From Parahoeflea alexandrii (GTDB lineage Bacteria > Pseudomonadota > Alphaproteobacteria > Rhizobiales > Rhizobiaceae), in contig NZ_JAAAML010000002.1 of the NCBI RefSeq assembly GCF_024105735.1, positions 372,001 to 436,000 of the forward strand: 64,000 nt of DNA. Reading direction: 5' to 3'. The notes below the pieces were generated by a model. It was not told the origin of the DNA. It searched no databases and was given only the letters and a program-made list of their open reading frames with translations. Within the stretch, counting starts at the first letter, position 1. The number at the start of each line of letters is the position of its first letter. Shown one piece after another: positions 30,242 through 38,078 of this stretch. Made by a program: the position numbers and the translations under genes.

Positions 30242-30741
30242 CCGGCATCTCCGTACCAGCAGGCGAAGCCGTGCATGCCACCGCGATTGTCGTTGGCCAG
30301 ACGGGCTTGCTGTTTCTTGGCCCGTCCGGGTCGGGAAAGAGCACCACCGCCTTTGCCTGCCTTTGCGAGGCGCAGGCCCTGGGATGGAATGCCGCTGTCA
30401 TTGCTGATGACCGGACCCTGCTGACAGTGCAGGCAGGGCGCTGCATAGCCTCCTGTCCGGATTCGATCCGCGGGCTTCTTGAACTGCGTGGCACCGGAGT
30501 GGTCACTGCCCGGCACGTTGATCGCGCCGTCCTGCATGCTGCGGTGCTGCTCACGGAGCCGTCGGCGGGGACGCGGGTCCCGGAGGAGAATGAAACCTTT
30601 TCGTGTGGCGGCGCATCAATTCCTCTTATGCGTCTGTGGCACGATGGCGCAGCCCTTCCCCTGGCGCGGCTGCGCACCCGGCGGCCAAGCCTGTTTTTCG
30701 AGCCCGCGTGGTATCCTCAGGGCAATTTGCCTGTTTTCTGA
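30238..30741 (+). CDS. hprK: HPr kinase/phosphorylase, short alphaproteobacterial type
   Basis: HprK phosphorylates and dephosphorylates HPr on a serine. This 167-residue protein lacks the N-terminal half found in Firmicutes enzymes and corresponds to the catalytic domain only, as usual in alphaproteobacteria. Walker A GPSGSGKST is at residues 28-36, then ADDRTLL, and the family signature LLELRGTGVV. GTG 30238 overlaps the chvG stop. It forms a block with EIIA-Man and HPr, whose seryl target is present at Ser52. It ends FFEPAWYPQGNLPVF. Confidence 0.9.
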   Translation: MTGISVPAGEAVHATAIVVGQTGLLFLGPSGSGKSTTAFACLCEAQALGWNAAVIADDRTLLTVQAGRCIASCPDSIRGLLELRGTGVVTARHVDRAVLHAAVLLTEPSAGTRVPEENETFSCGGASIPLMRLWHDGAALPLARLRTRRPSLFFEPAWYPQGNLPVF

Positions 30742-30864
30742 CGTTTTTTGGCTTGAACTTCGCCTGCTTCTGTCCAAGATGAAATTCACAAACTGTTCGC
30801 AACTGCGAAACTATTGGCATGGCCTGGCGGAAGACCGCGTCGGCCGCATGCTGCTGGAGGCAAA

Positions 30865-31266
30865 ATGATCGGATTGGTGCTTGTCACTCATGGCAAGCTC
30901 GCGGAAGAGTTCAGGCATGCGCTTGAGCATGTTGTCGGACCGCAAACCGCCCTTGAAACCGTCAGCATCGGACCCGAGGATGATATGGACCAGCGGCGGC
31001 TGGATATTGTCGGAGCGGTATCACGTGTCGAAAATGGTCATGGCGTCATCATTCTCACCGACATGTTTGGCGGAACACCCTCGAACCTGTCGATCTCGGT
31101 GATGGATTCCGGACGCATCGAAGTCATTGCCGGGGTCAATCTGCCGATGCTGATCAAGCTCGCAGGTGTCCGCGGCGCCAATGACATGCAAAAGGCTCTT
31201 GCCGACGCGCAGGATGCCGGCCGCAAGTATATCAACGTGGCGAGCCGCCTTTTGACCGGCAAATGA
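30865..31266 (+). CDS. PTS EIIA component, mannose family (regulatory)
   Basis: A 133-residue EIIA-Man domain starting ATG 30865 (MIGLVLVTHGKLAEE). The phospho-acceptor is His9 in VTHG; the LTDMFGGTPSN motif confirms the family. The frame is open to 30814 but without a fitting start. No EIIB or EIIC permease genes are nearby, so it is expected to act in regulation, receiving phosphate from HPr, rather than in sugar uptake. The stop overlaps the HPr start (ATGA). Confidence 0.93.
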   Translation: MIGLVLVTHGKLAEEFRHALEHVVGPQTALETVSIGPEDDMDQRRLDIVGAVSRVENGHGVIILTDMFGGTPSNLSISVMDSGRIEVIAGVNLPMLIKLAGVRGANDMQKALADAQDAGRKYINVASRLLTGK

Positions 31267-31550
31267 CGTCAAAAGCCGCAACCCTGTCCAGAACCTTCAA
31301 GATCGTCAACAAGCGTGGCCTTCACGCCCGCGCGTCAGCCCGTTTCGTTCAGACTGTCGAGGGCTTTGACGCCGTTGTTCGGGTGACCCGTGAAGGGTCC
31401 ACCGTCGGGGGCACATCGATCATGGGCCTTATGATGCTCGCGGCGAGCACCGGTTGCACCATTGATGTCGAAGCCGAAGGCCGGCAGGCCGAAAAGGTGC
31501 TTGACGCACTCGAGGTGCTGATTGCCGGCCGCTTCGGCGAAGAAGTTTGA
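31263..31550 (+). CDS. phosphocarrier protein HPr
   Basis: A 95-residue HPr. KRGLHARASA holds the EI-dependent phospho-site His21, and GGTSIMGLMMLAAS holds Ser52, six residues offset from the classical His15/Ser46 pair, so both the PEP-dependent and HprK-dependent sites are present. ATG 31263 overlaps the EIIA stop. Enzyme I for this branch is not in this window. With hprK and EIIA it makes up the sugar-free regulatory PTS of rhizobia. Confidence 0.95.
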   Translation: MTSKAATLSRTFKIVNKRGLHARASARFVQTVEGFDAVVRVTREGSTVGGTSIMGLMMLAASTGCTIDVEAEGRQAEKVLDALEVLIAGRFGEEV

Positions 31551-31560
31551 ATATTCCCAC

Positions 31561-31576
31561 ATAAAGACATCTTTAT
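31561..31576. promoter_or_regulatory. palindromic operator upstream of ahcY (SahR-type candidate)
   Basis: ATAAAGACATCTTTAT is a perfect 7-bp inverted repeat around a CA spacer, between the HPr stop and the ahcY start. ArsR-family SahR regulators control methionine-cycle genes such as ahcY through motifs of this kind in proteobacteria. The identification is by symmetry and position; the regulator is not in this window. Confidence 0.65.
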
Positions 31577-31666
31577 ATCGTATTGCCAGCATGGGCTTTT
31601 CCTGCTATGGCAGCGCCCATGCAATCCCGCCTGTCCCGGCCGGATCCCGAACTTTTGGAAAATCTC

Positions 31667-33061
31667 ATGACCGCTACCCAGGACTATGTCGTCGCCAACA
31701 TCGATCTGGCTGATTTCGGCCGCAAGGAGCTCGATATCGCCGAAACCGAAATGCCGGGCCTGATGTCGCTCCGCGAGGAGTACGGTTCGGAAAAGCCGCT
31801 GAAGGGCGCCCGCATTGTCGGTTCACTGCACATGACCATCCAGACTGCAGTGCTGATCGAGACCCTGACGGCACTGGGAGCCGATGTGCGCTGGGCGTCC
31901 TGCAACATCTACTCGACCCAGGATCACGCCGCGGCTGCCATTGCAAAGAGCGGTGTCCCGGTGTTTGCCGTCAAGGGTCAGAGCCTTGAGGAGCATTGGG
32001 ACTATCTCGACAAGTCTTTCCAGTTCGCAGACGGCCCGAACCTGATCCTGGACGATGGCGGCGATGCCACACTCTACGTGCTGCTCGGTGCCCGCGCCGA
32101 AGCCGGAGAAGACATCATCCCGGTTCCCGCTTCCGATGAGGAAGCCGTCATCAAGGCGCAGATCAAGAAGCGTATGGACGCTTCTCCGGGCTGGTTCACC
32201 AAGGTGCGCGAACAGATCGTCGGGGTCTCCGAGGAAACCACGACCGGTGTTCACCGCCTTTATGAACTGCAGAAAAAGGGCCTGCTGCCCTTCCCGGCGA
32301 TCAACGTCAATGACTCTGTCACCAAGTCGAAATTCGACAACAAGTACGGCTGCAAGGAAAGCCTCGTCGACGGCATCCGCCGCGCCACCGACACCATGAT
32401 GGCCGGCAAGGTTGCCGTGGTCTGCGGCTACGGCGATGTCGGCAAGGGGTCGGCCGCTTCGCTGCGCGGTGCCGGTGCCCGGGTCAAGGTTACCGAAATC
32501 GATCCGATCTGCGCGCTGCAGGCAGCCATGGACGGTTTCGAGGTGGTGACGCTCGAAGATGTCGCATCGAGTGCCGACATCTTCATCACCACCACCGGCA
32601 ACAAGGACGTGATCCGCCTCGAGCACATGCGCGAGATGAAGGACATGGCCATCGTCGGCAATATCGGCCATTTCGACAACGAGATCCAGGTCGCGGCGCT
32701 CAGGAACCACAAGTGGACCAACATCAAGGACCAGGTCGACATGATCGAGATGCCTTCGGGCAACCGCATGATCCTGTTGAGCCAGGGCCGCCTTCTCAAC
32801 CTTGGCAACGCCACCGGTCACCCGAGCTTCGTCATGTCAGCATCCTTCACCAACCAGGTGTTGGCGCAGATGGAGCTCTGGACCAAGGGCGACGAGTACA
32901 AGAATCAGGTCTATGTGCTGCCCAAGCATCTCGATGAGAAGGTCGCTCGTCTCCATCTCGACAAGATCGGTGCCAAGCTGACCGAGCTGAAGGTTGAGCA
33001 GGCCGATTATATTGGGGTGACCGTCGAGGGCCCGTTCAAGCCGGAACACTACCGCTACTGA
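31667..33061 (+). CDS. ahcY: adenosylhomocysteinase
   Basis: AhcY hydrolyses S-adenosylhomocysteine to adenosine and homocysteine, clearing the product of methylation reactions. From ATG 31667 ([15 protein letters not shown]) the protein is 464 residues, the usual rhizobial length; the frame is open to 31583 but that part includes the operator region and is not conserved. SNIYSTQD-like [25 protein letters not shown], the NAD-binding [13 protein letters not shown] and the C-terminal PEHYRY ending are all present. A hairpin with a T-rich tail follows at 33092. Confidence 0.97.
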   Translation: MTATQDYVVANIDLADFGRKELDIAETEMPGLMSLREEYGSEKPLKGARIVGSLHMTIQTAVLIETLTALGADVRWASCNIYSTQDHAAAAIAKSGVPVFAVKGQSLEEHWDYLDKSFQFADGPNLILDDGGDATLYVLLGARAEAGEDIIPVPASDEEAVIKAQIKKRMDASPGWFTKVREQIVGVSEETTTGVHRLYELQKKGLLPFPAINVNDSVTKSKFDNKYGCKESLVDGIRRATDTMMAGKVAVVCGYGDVGKGSAASLRGAGARVKVTEIDPICALQAAMDGFEVVTLEDVASSADIFITTTGNKDVIRLEHMREMKDMAIVGNIGHFDNEIQVAALRNHKWTNIKDQVDMIEMPSGNRMILLSQGRLLNLGNATGHPSFVMSASFTNQVLAQMELWTKGDEYKNQVYVLPKHLDEKVARLHLDKIGAKLTELKVEQADYIGVTVEGPFKPEHYRY

Positions 33062-33091
33062 TTTTCTCGGCAATACCCACAACATATTGAG

Positions 33092-33127
33092 ATCGCGTTC
33101 TTGACAACAGGGGCGCGATTTCTTTTT
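33092..33127 (+). terminator. possible terminator after ahcY
   Basis: ATCGCG (33092-33097) and CGCGAT (33114-33119) can pair around a 16-base loop, followed by TTTCTTTTT. It is a weak stem, but the T-rich tail and position fit a terminator. Confidence 0.42.
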
Positions 33128-33263
33128 GCACTGCTTCCCCTTCACCGTGATTCGCGAAACAGGTATGTTTTTGCCAATGATTCGTTTGCGTTGTGGCGGC
33201 GCGAAAATCGGACTGGCAAGGATTGGCGATATTCTGTCAGACAGGCGACGAGGGGACTGCGAC

Positions 33264-35810
33264 ATGCCGGTGAAGACCGATTCACTTGGGCGCAAGGGGC
33301 TTTCCGGACTGACAAGAGCTGTTATCGGTGATCTTCGCGGGTTCCGGCGCAGGATTCTGACCGGAACGGCCCTGCTCACTGGCTCCTTTCTGACCTCGGC
33401 GCTGCCGGCCCTCGCCCAAACCTCTGGCGAGGCGGCAGCATCCGGAAAGCTCTCCGTATCCACCCTCGAGGTTGTCAACTTCGCCATGGTCATCGGCGCC
33501 ATTTCGGCTGCCATGATCTCGGCGATCTGGCTTATTCGCGAGCGTGGCAAGATCGATCTGGAAAATGTGCATCTGCGCGCTGCCCTCGCGGATGCGAACG
33601 CCCGGATCTCCCGCCACGAGGCGCTTATCGTCGACCGTGACCGGCAGATCGTGGTCTGGGATGGCGTCGGCCTGCCCGCCGAAGTGATGGGCAAGCTCGC
33701 GGCTGAAACCGGGGCGCCGCAGATTCCGGCCGATTTTCTCGCTTTCGGCCGTTGGCTGGAACCCAGATCCGCAGCAGCACTCGACGAATCGATCGACCGG
33801 TTGCGCGCCCATGCGGAACGCTTCGACATGATCGTTGAAACCGTTCGCGGTCATGTCATCGAGGCGCAGGGCCGGGTCTCCGGAGGCCGTGCCTTTGTCC
33901 GGTTTGTCACCCTGTCGAATGTGCGCGCCGAACTCGCCGAACTCAAGACCGAACGCGACCGTCTGCTCACTTCGCTCGATACCTTCCAGGCGCTTATGGA
34001 TGTCATCGACATGCCGGTCTGGCTGCGCGGACCGGACGCGAAGCTCGTCTGGGTCAACAACGCCTATGTCCAGGCGGTCGAGGGTGAGGACCGGCAGGAC
34101 ACGCTGCAACGCGGGCTCGAATTGCTGGGTACAGCGGCGCGCGAAAGGGTCCGGGCAACCGCCACGCCAGAGCGGCCTTTCCTCGACAAGGTCTCGACGG
34201 TCATCCACGGTCATCGCCGTTTCCTTGAGGTTGCCGATGCCAAGACACCGGCCGGCAATGCAGGACTGGCATTGGACGTCTCGGTCGAGGAGGATCTTCG
34301 CCAGGAGCTCAAGCGCACCATCCAGAGCCATGCCGAAACGCTCGATCACCTGGCCACGCCGGTGGCGATCTTTGACCGTGATCAGCGTTTGCAGTTCCAC
34401 AACCAGGCATTCCAGCGCCTTTGGGAACTGGATACGCCATTCCTCTCCCGCCGTCCCGACAATGGCGAGTTTCTCGAGCGTCTCCGCGCCGACGGCAAAC
34501 TCCCCGAGCCGCATGCCTGGCGAGACTGGAAGGAGCAGATGCTCTCGGTCTACCGCTCGGTCGAGAGCACACCGCATCTCTGGCATCTTCCCGATGGCCA
34601 GACCCTCAATGTCTTCGCCAACGCCCACCCGCAGGGCGGCGTTACCTGGGTGTTCGAGAACCTGACCGAGAAGGTGGATCTGGAATCCCGGTACAACGCG
34701 CTTCTCCAGGCCCAGGGTGAGACCATTGACCACCTGGCCGAAGGCGTTGGCGTGTTCGGACCTGACGGCAAGATCCGCCTGTCAAATCCGTCCTTCCGCG
34801 CCCTTTGGGGCCTGACCGAACAGCAGGTCAAGCCCGGCACCCATATCCGCCAGATTGCCGAAGCCTGTGAACCGTCGCATCGCGATCCGGATGGCTGGAG
34901 ACTGTTTGCCGGCGTGATCACTGGTTTCGATGAAGAACGCCGAACCCATGACGGCCGTATCGAACTGACCACCGGCCTCATTCTCGATTACGCAATCGTG
35001 CCTCTGCCCAATGGTCAGACCATGATCGCCTTCGTCAACGTGACTGATAGCGTCGGCGCCGAACGCATGTTGACCGAAAAGAACGAGGCGCTGCGCAAGG
35101 CCGATGCGCTGAAGAACGATTTCGTCCAGCACGTCTCCTACGAGCTGCGCTCGCCGCTGACCAACATCATCGGCTTCACCGAACTGCTGCAGACCCCCGG
35201 CATCGGCGAGCTCAACGAGCGCCAGTCCGAGTATCTCGATCACATCGCCACATCGTCTTCGGTGCTGCTGACCATCGTCAATGACATTCTCGATCTTGCC
35301 ACCGTTGATGCCGGTATCATGCGCCTGGATACCGGCGTGGTCGACATTCCGGCGCTCTTTGCCGAGGCTGGCGAGCAGATCGCCGATCGGCTGAAGGAAA
35401 ACGATCTGTCGCTTGAGATCGACACCGCCGGCGCCCCGGCTCAGATGATTGGCGATCACCAGCGGCTCAAGCAGATCCTTTTCAAGCTTCTGATGAACGC
35501 CGCCAACTTCGCCCCCGACGGCACGGTCGTGCGCTTGCGTTGCCGCCAGGACGACGAGGCAATCTGCTTCTCGGTAACCGATTCGGGTCCCGGAATCCCG
35601 GAAGACGCGCGCAAGGATGTCTTTGCCCGCTTCGAGACCAACGGCCAATCCGGACGCCGGCGCGGCGCCGGCCTGGGCCTGTCCATCGTCCAGAGCTTTG
35701 TCGGCCTTCATAACGGCACAGTCTCCATCGAATCCGGCGAGGAAGGCGGCGCAACCATCGTCTGCCGCTTCCCGTCCAGCCGTCCGCTTGCCCGCGACGC
35801 GGCCGAGTAA
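33264..35810 (+). CDS. divL: DivL-like PAS sensor kinase with Tyr replacing the phospho-His
   Basis: From ATG 33264 the protein is 848 residues. It has a signal-like hydrophobic stretch near 25-45, a membrane segment near 70-90, two or more PAS-like regions (about 250-350 and 375-600), then a HisKA-like helix and an ATPase domain with NAANFAPDG, VTDSGPGIP and GAGLGLSIVQSF. The kinase box reads HVSYELRSPLTN, so the phospho-acceptor position is Tyr (residue 626) instead of His. This is the mark of Caulobacter DivL, which acts in the CckA-CtrA cell-cycle pathway without using its own His. An upstream start (33126) is possible. It follows ahcY, as in rhizobia. Confidence 0.88.
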   Translation: MPVKTDSLGRKGLSGLTRAVIGDLRGFRRRILTGTALLTGSFLTSALPALAQTSGEAAASGKLSVSTLEVVNFAMVIGAISAAMISAIWLIRERGKIDLENVHLRAALADANARISRHEALIVDRDRQIVVWDGVGLPAEVMGKLAAETGAPQIPADFLAFGRWLEPRSAAALDESIDRLRAHAERFDMIVETVRGHVIEAQGRVSGGRAFVRFVTLSNVRAELAELKTERDRLLTSLDTFQALMDVIDMPVWLRGPDAKLVWVNNAYVQAVEGEDRQDTLQRGLELLGTAARERVRATATPERPFLDKVSTVIHGHRRFLEVADAKTPAGNAGLALDVSVEEDLRQELKRTIQSHAETLDHLATPVAIFDRDQRLQFHNQAFQRLWELDTPFLSRRPDNGEFLERLRADGKLPEPHAWRDWKEQMLSVYRSVESTPHLWHLPDGQTLNVFANAHPQGGVTWVFENLTEKVDLESRYNALLQAQGETIDHLAEGVGVFGPDGKIRLSNPSFRALWGLTEQQVKPGTHIRQIAEACEPSHRDPDGWRLFAGVITGFDEERRTHDGRIELTTGLILDYAIVPLPNGQTMIAFVNVTDSVGAERMLTEKNEALRKADALKNDFVQHVSYELRSPLTNIIGFTELLQTPGIGELNERQSEYLDHIATSSSVLLTIVNDILDLATVDAGIMRLDTGVVDIPALFAEAGEQIADRLKENDLSLEIDTAGAPAQMIGDHQRLKQILFKLLMNAANFAPDGTVVRLRCRQDDEAICFSVTDSGPGIPEDARKDVFARFETNGQSGRRRGAGLGLSIVQSFVGLHNGTVSIESGEEGGATIVCRFPSSRPLARDAAE

Positions 35811-35816
35811 GCCTTG

Positions 35817-37325
35817 ATGGCGACTGCGCCCCTCCGCGTGGAACTGGCGAGCCCGGAAGCGACAGCCTTGTTCGCCGAAGATGTCTCGCTGGCAATCCGG
35901 CAAGGCGATTGCCTGTGCCTGTCGGGTGATCTTGGCGCCGGCAAGTCGACCTTCGCCCGCGCGTTGATCCGCGCGATTGCCGACGATCCAGACCTCGAGG
36001 CCCCGAGCCCCACCTTCACGCTGGTGCAGGCCTACCAGCTGCGGCTTCCGATCTCGCACATGGATCTCTACCGCCTCGGCTCCCCCGAGGAACTCGATGA
36101 ATTGGGTCTCGATGACGCGCTCGCCGAAGGCGCGGCTCTGGTCGAATGGCCGGAAAAGGCGATCGATCTCCTGCCCGAGGACAGAATCATGATCCGGTTT
36201 GACGGGTTTGGTGACAGCCGCACCGTGACCATCACGGCACCGGCGCCCTTCATCGAAAGGCTTGAACGCTCCTTCGCTGCCCGCGCCTTTCTTGAGCGGC
36301 ATTATTCCCGCCCGGTGGTCCGGCGGCACCTGCAGGGCGACGCCTCCTCCCGCACCTACGAAACCATCCGGCCTGAAGGCAGCGACCCTCTGATCCTGAT
36401 GAATGCGCCGCGAAAGCCGGATGGCCCGCCGGTGCGCGACGGCCTGCCCTATTCCCAGATCGCCCATCTGGCCGAAGATGTCGTTCCCTTTGTCGCCATT
36501 GCTCGCTGGCTGCGCGCGCAAGGGTTTGCAGCCCCCGAAATCCTCGGCGAGGATCTCGACCAGGGGTTTCTGCTGGTCGAAAACCTCGGCGCCGAAGGCA
36601 TTCTCGATCAGGCCGGCAAGCCTGATCCGGAACGCTATGGCGTGGCGGTCGACTGCCTCGCGATGTTGCATGGCAAGGATCTTCCAGGCCCGCTTCCGGT
36701 CGGCGATAGAGTACATCATGTGCCGGCTTACGATCCCCGCGCCATGCAGATCGAAGTCGAGCTTCTGACCGACTGGTACCTGCCCTGGCGCCGCGGCGCT
36801 TCGGTTCCAGACGATGAGCGGGCCGGTTATCTCGACCTCTGGCGAGTCTTGTTCGAGCGCCTCGAAAGCGCGGAAAAGGCGCTGGTCCTGCGCGACTACC
36901 ATTCGCCCAACCTGATCTGGCGGCCGGAAAAGACCGGGCTTGACCGGCTTGGCATCATCGATTTCCAGGACGCGATGATCGGTCCGTCGGCCTATGACGT
37001 CGCATCGCTCTGCCAGGATGCGCGGGTAACGGTCGATCAGGAACTGGCCGATGCGCTGCTCGACCGCTACGTCGCCGCCCGCCGGGACGCCAACCCGGAT
37101 TTTGACGAGCCAGGTTTCCGCGAGGCCTATGCGATCATGGCCGCCCAGCGCGCCGCGAAAATCCTCGGTATCTTCGTCCGGCTCAAGCAGCGGGACGGAA
37201 AGCCCGGCTATTTGCGGCATCTGCCGCGAATGGAGGCCTATATTTCGGCGTCTCTCGCCCATCCGGTGCTGCAACCCTTGCGCAACTGGTTCACAAAGGC
37301 TGGTATCGGCGAAAGCGAATCATAA
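35817..37325 (+). CDS. TsaE-AmgK fusion: tRNA threonylcarbamoyladenosine protein E plus sugar kinase (APH fold)
   Basis: A two-domain fusion of 502 residues. Residues 1-150 are TsaE, the ATPase needed for the t6A37 tRNA modification (Walker A GDLGAGKST, PSPTFTLVQAY, HMDLYRL, VEWPEKA). Residues about 160-502 are an aminoglycoside-phosphotransferase-fold kinase with LRDYHSPNLIW and GIIDFQDAMIGPSAYDVASL, close to AmgK, the anomeric MurNAc/GlcNAc kinase. A nucleotidyltransferase like MurU follows 18 bp later, as expected for the cell-wall sugar recycling pair. Start is ATG 35817; a TTG one codon earlier is also in frame. Two unrelated functions in one protein is usual in this order. Confidence 0.9.
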   Translation: MATAPLRVELASPEATALFAEDVSLAIRQGDCLCLSGDLGAGKSTFARALIRAIADDPDLEAPSPTFTLVQAYQLRLPISHMDLYRLGSPEELDELGLDDALAEGAALVEWPEKAIDLLPEDRIMIRFDGFGDSRTVTITAPAPFIERLERSFAARAFLERHYSRPVVRRHLQGDASSRTYETIRPEGSDPLILMNAPRKPDGPPVRDGLPYSQIAHLAEDVVPFVAIARWLRAQGFAAPEILGEDLDQGFLLVENLGAEGILDQAGKPDPERYGVAVDCLAMLHGKDLPGPLPVGDRVHHVPAYDPRAMQIEVELLTDWYLPWRRGASVPDDERAGYLDLWRVLFERLESAEKALVLRDYHSPNLIWRPEKTGLDRLGIIDFQDAMIGPSAYDVASLCQDARVTVDQELADALLDRYVAARRDANPDFDEPGFREAYAIMAAQRAAKILGIFVRLKQRDGKPGYLRHLPRMEAYISASLAHPVLQPLRNWFTKAGIGESES

Positions 37326-37343
37326 ACCGGAACCGCCTGACCG

Positions 37344-38078
37344 ATGACAATCACATCCGCCATGATCCTGGCCGCGGGGCTTGGTACCCGCATGCGGCCG
37401 ATCACCGACACGCTGCCCAAGCCCCTGGTCGAAGTGGCCGGAAAGCCCTTGATTGCCTACGGGCTGGAAGCGCTTGGCCGTGCCGGTATCAAGAATGTCG
37501 TCGTCAACGTGCATTATCTGGCGCCGCTACTGGCCGACTGGCTGTCGGCATGGCCCGGCGCACATATCAGGATCTCCGACGAGACCGCGGAACTGCTTGA
37601 TTCGGGCGGCGGCATCGTCAAGGCCCTGCCCATGCTCGGAACCGAGCCGTTCCTGGTCCTCAACGCCGACACGTTCTGGCTGGAGGAACCGGGAAGCACG
37701 ACGGACAACCTCGCCCGGATGATGGATCGTTTCGATTCCGAATCGATGGATATCCTGCTGATGACAGCACGGCTCGACCAGGCCACCGGCCACACCGGCG
37801 CAGGTGATTTCACCATTGGCGATGATGGCCGACTGACCCGCTACAAGGGGGCCGGTGATCCGGTCATCTACGCCGGCGCGATCATCCTGCATCCGAGCAT
37901 TTTCCGGGATATCAGCGAGAAACGCTTCTCCATCAATCGCTGCTTCGATACGGCCGCGGGCGAAGGCCGCCTGTTCGGCTCCCCCATGCACGGCCATTGG
38001 CTGACCGTAGGCACCCCCGAGGCCATCGCCGAGGCCGAAGCCGCCCGCGCCGCCTATCTCGGCGAACCGGTCCCGTGA
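37344..38078 (+). CDS. murU: nucleotidyltransferase family protein (MurU-like)
   Basis: A 244-residue sugar-1-phosphate nucleotidyltransferase. The N-terminal MILAAGLGTRMRPITDTLPKP (split by the family as LAAGLGTRM and the PKP lysine) and VLNADTFW are diagnostic. With the AmgK-like kinase upstream it should make UDP-MurNAc from MurNAc-1-phosphate, a peptidoglycan recycling route that bypasses MurA; the exact sugar is inferred from context. Its stop overlaps the addB GTG start (GTGA). Confidence 0.88.
   Translation: MTITSAMILAAGLGTRMRPITDTLPKPLVEVAGKPLIAYGLEALGRAGIKNVVVNVHYLAPLLADWLSAWPGAHIRISDETAELLDSGGGIVKALPMLGTEPFLVLNADTFWLEEPGSTTDNLARMMDRFDSESMDILLMTARLDQATGHTGAGDFTIGDDGRLTRYKGAGDPVIYAGAIILHPSIFRDISEKRFSINRCFDTAAGEGRLFGSPMHGHWLTVGTPEAIAEAEAARAAYLGEPVP

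Noticed and set aside
31551-31666. Riboswitch upstream of ahcY
   Set aside because: The leader is short and holds only a DNA-type palindrome; no SAH or SAM riboswitch structure could be recognised by eye.
34782-37274. 830-codon open frame on the minus strand
   Set aside because: It is antisense to the divL and tsaE-amgK genes, both strongly conserved. Long antisense frames are common in GC-rich coding DNA, and its composition is not protein-like.
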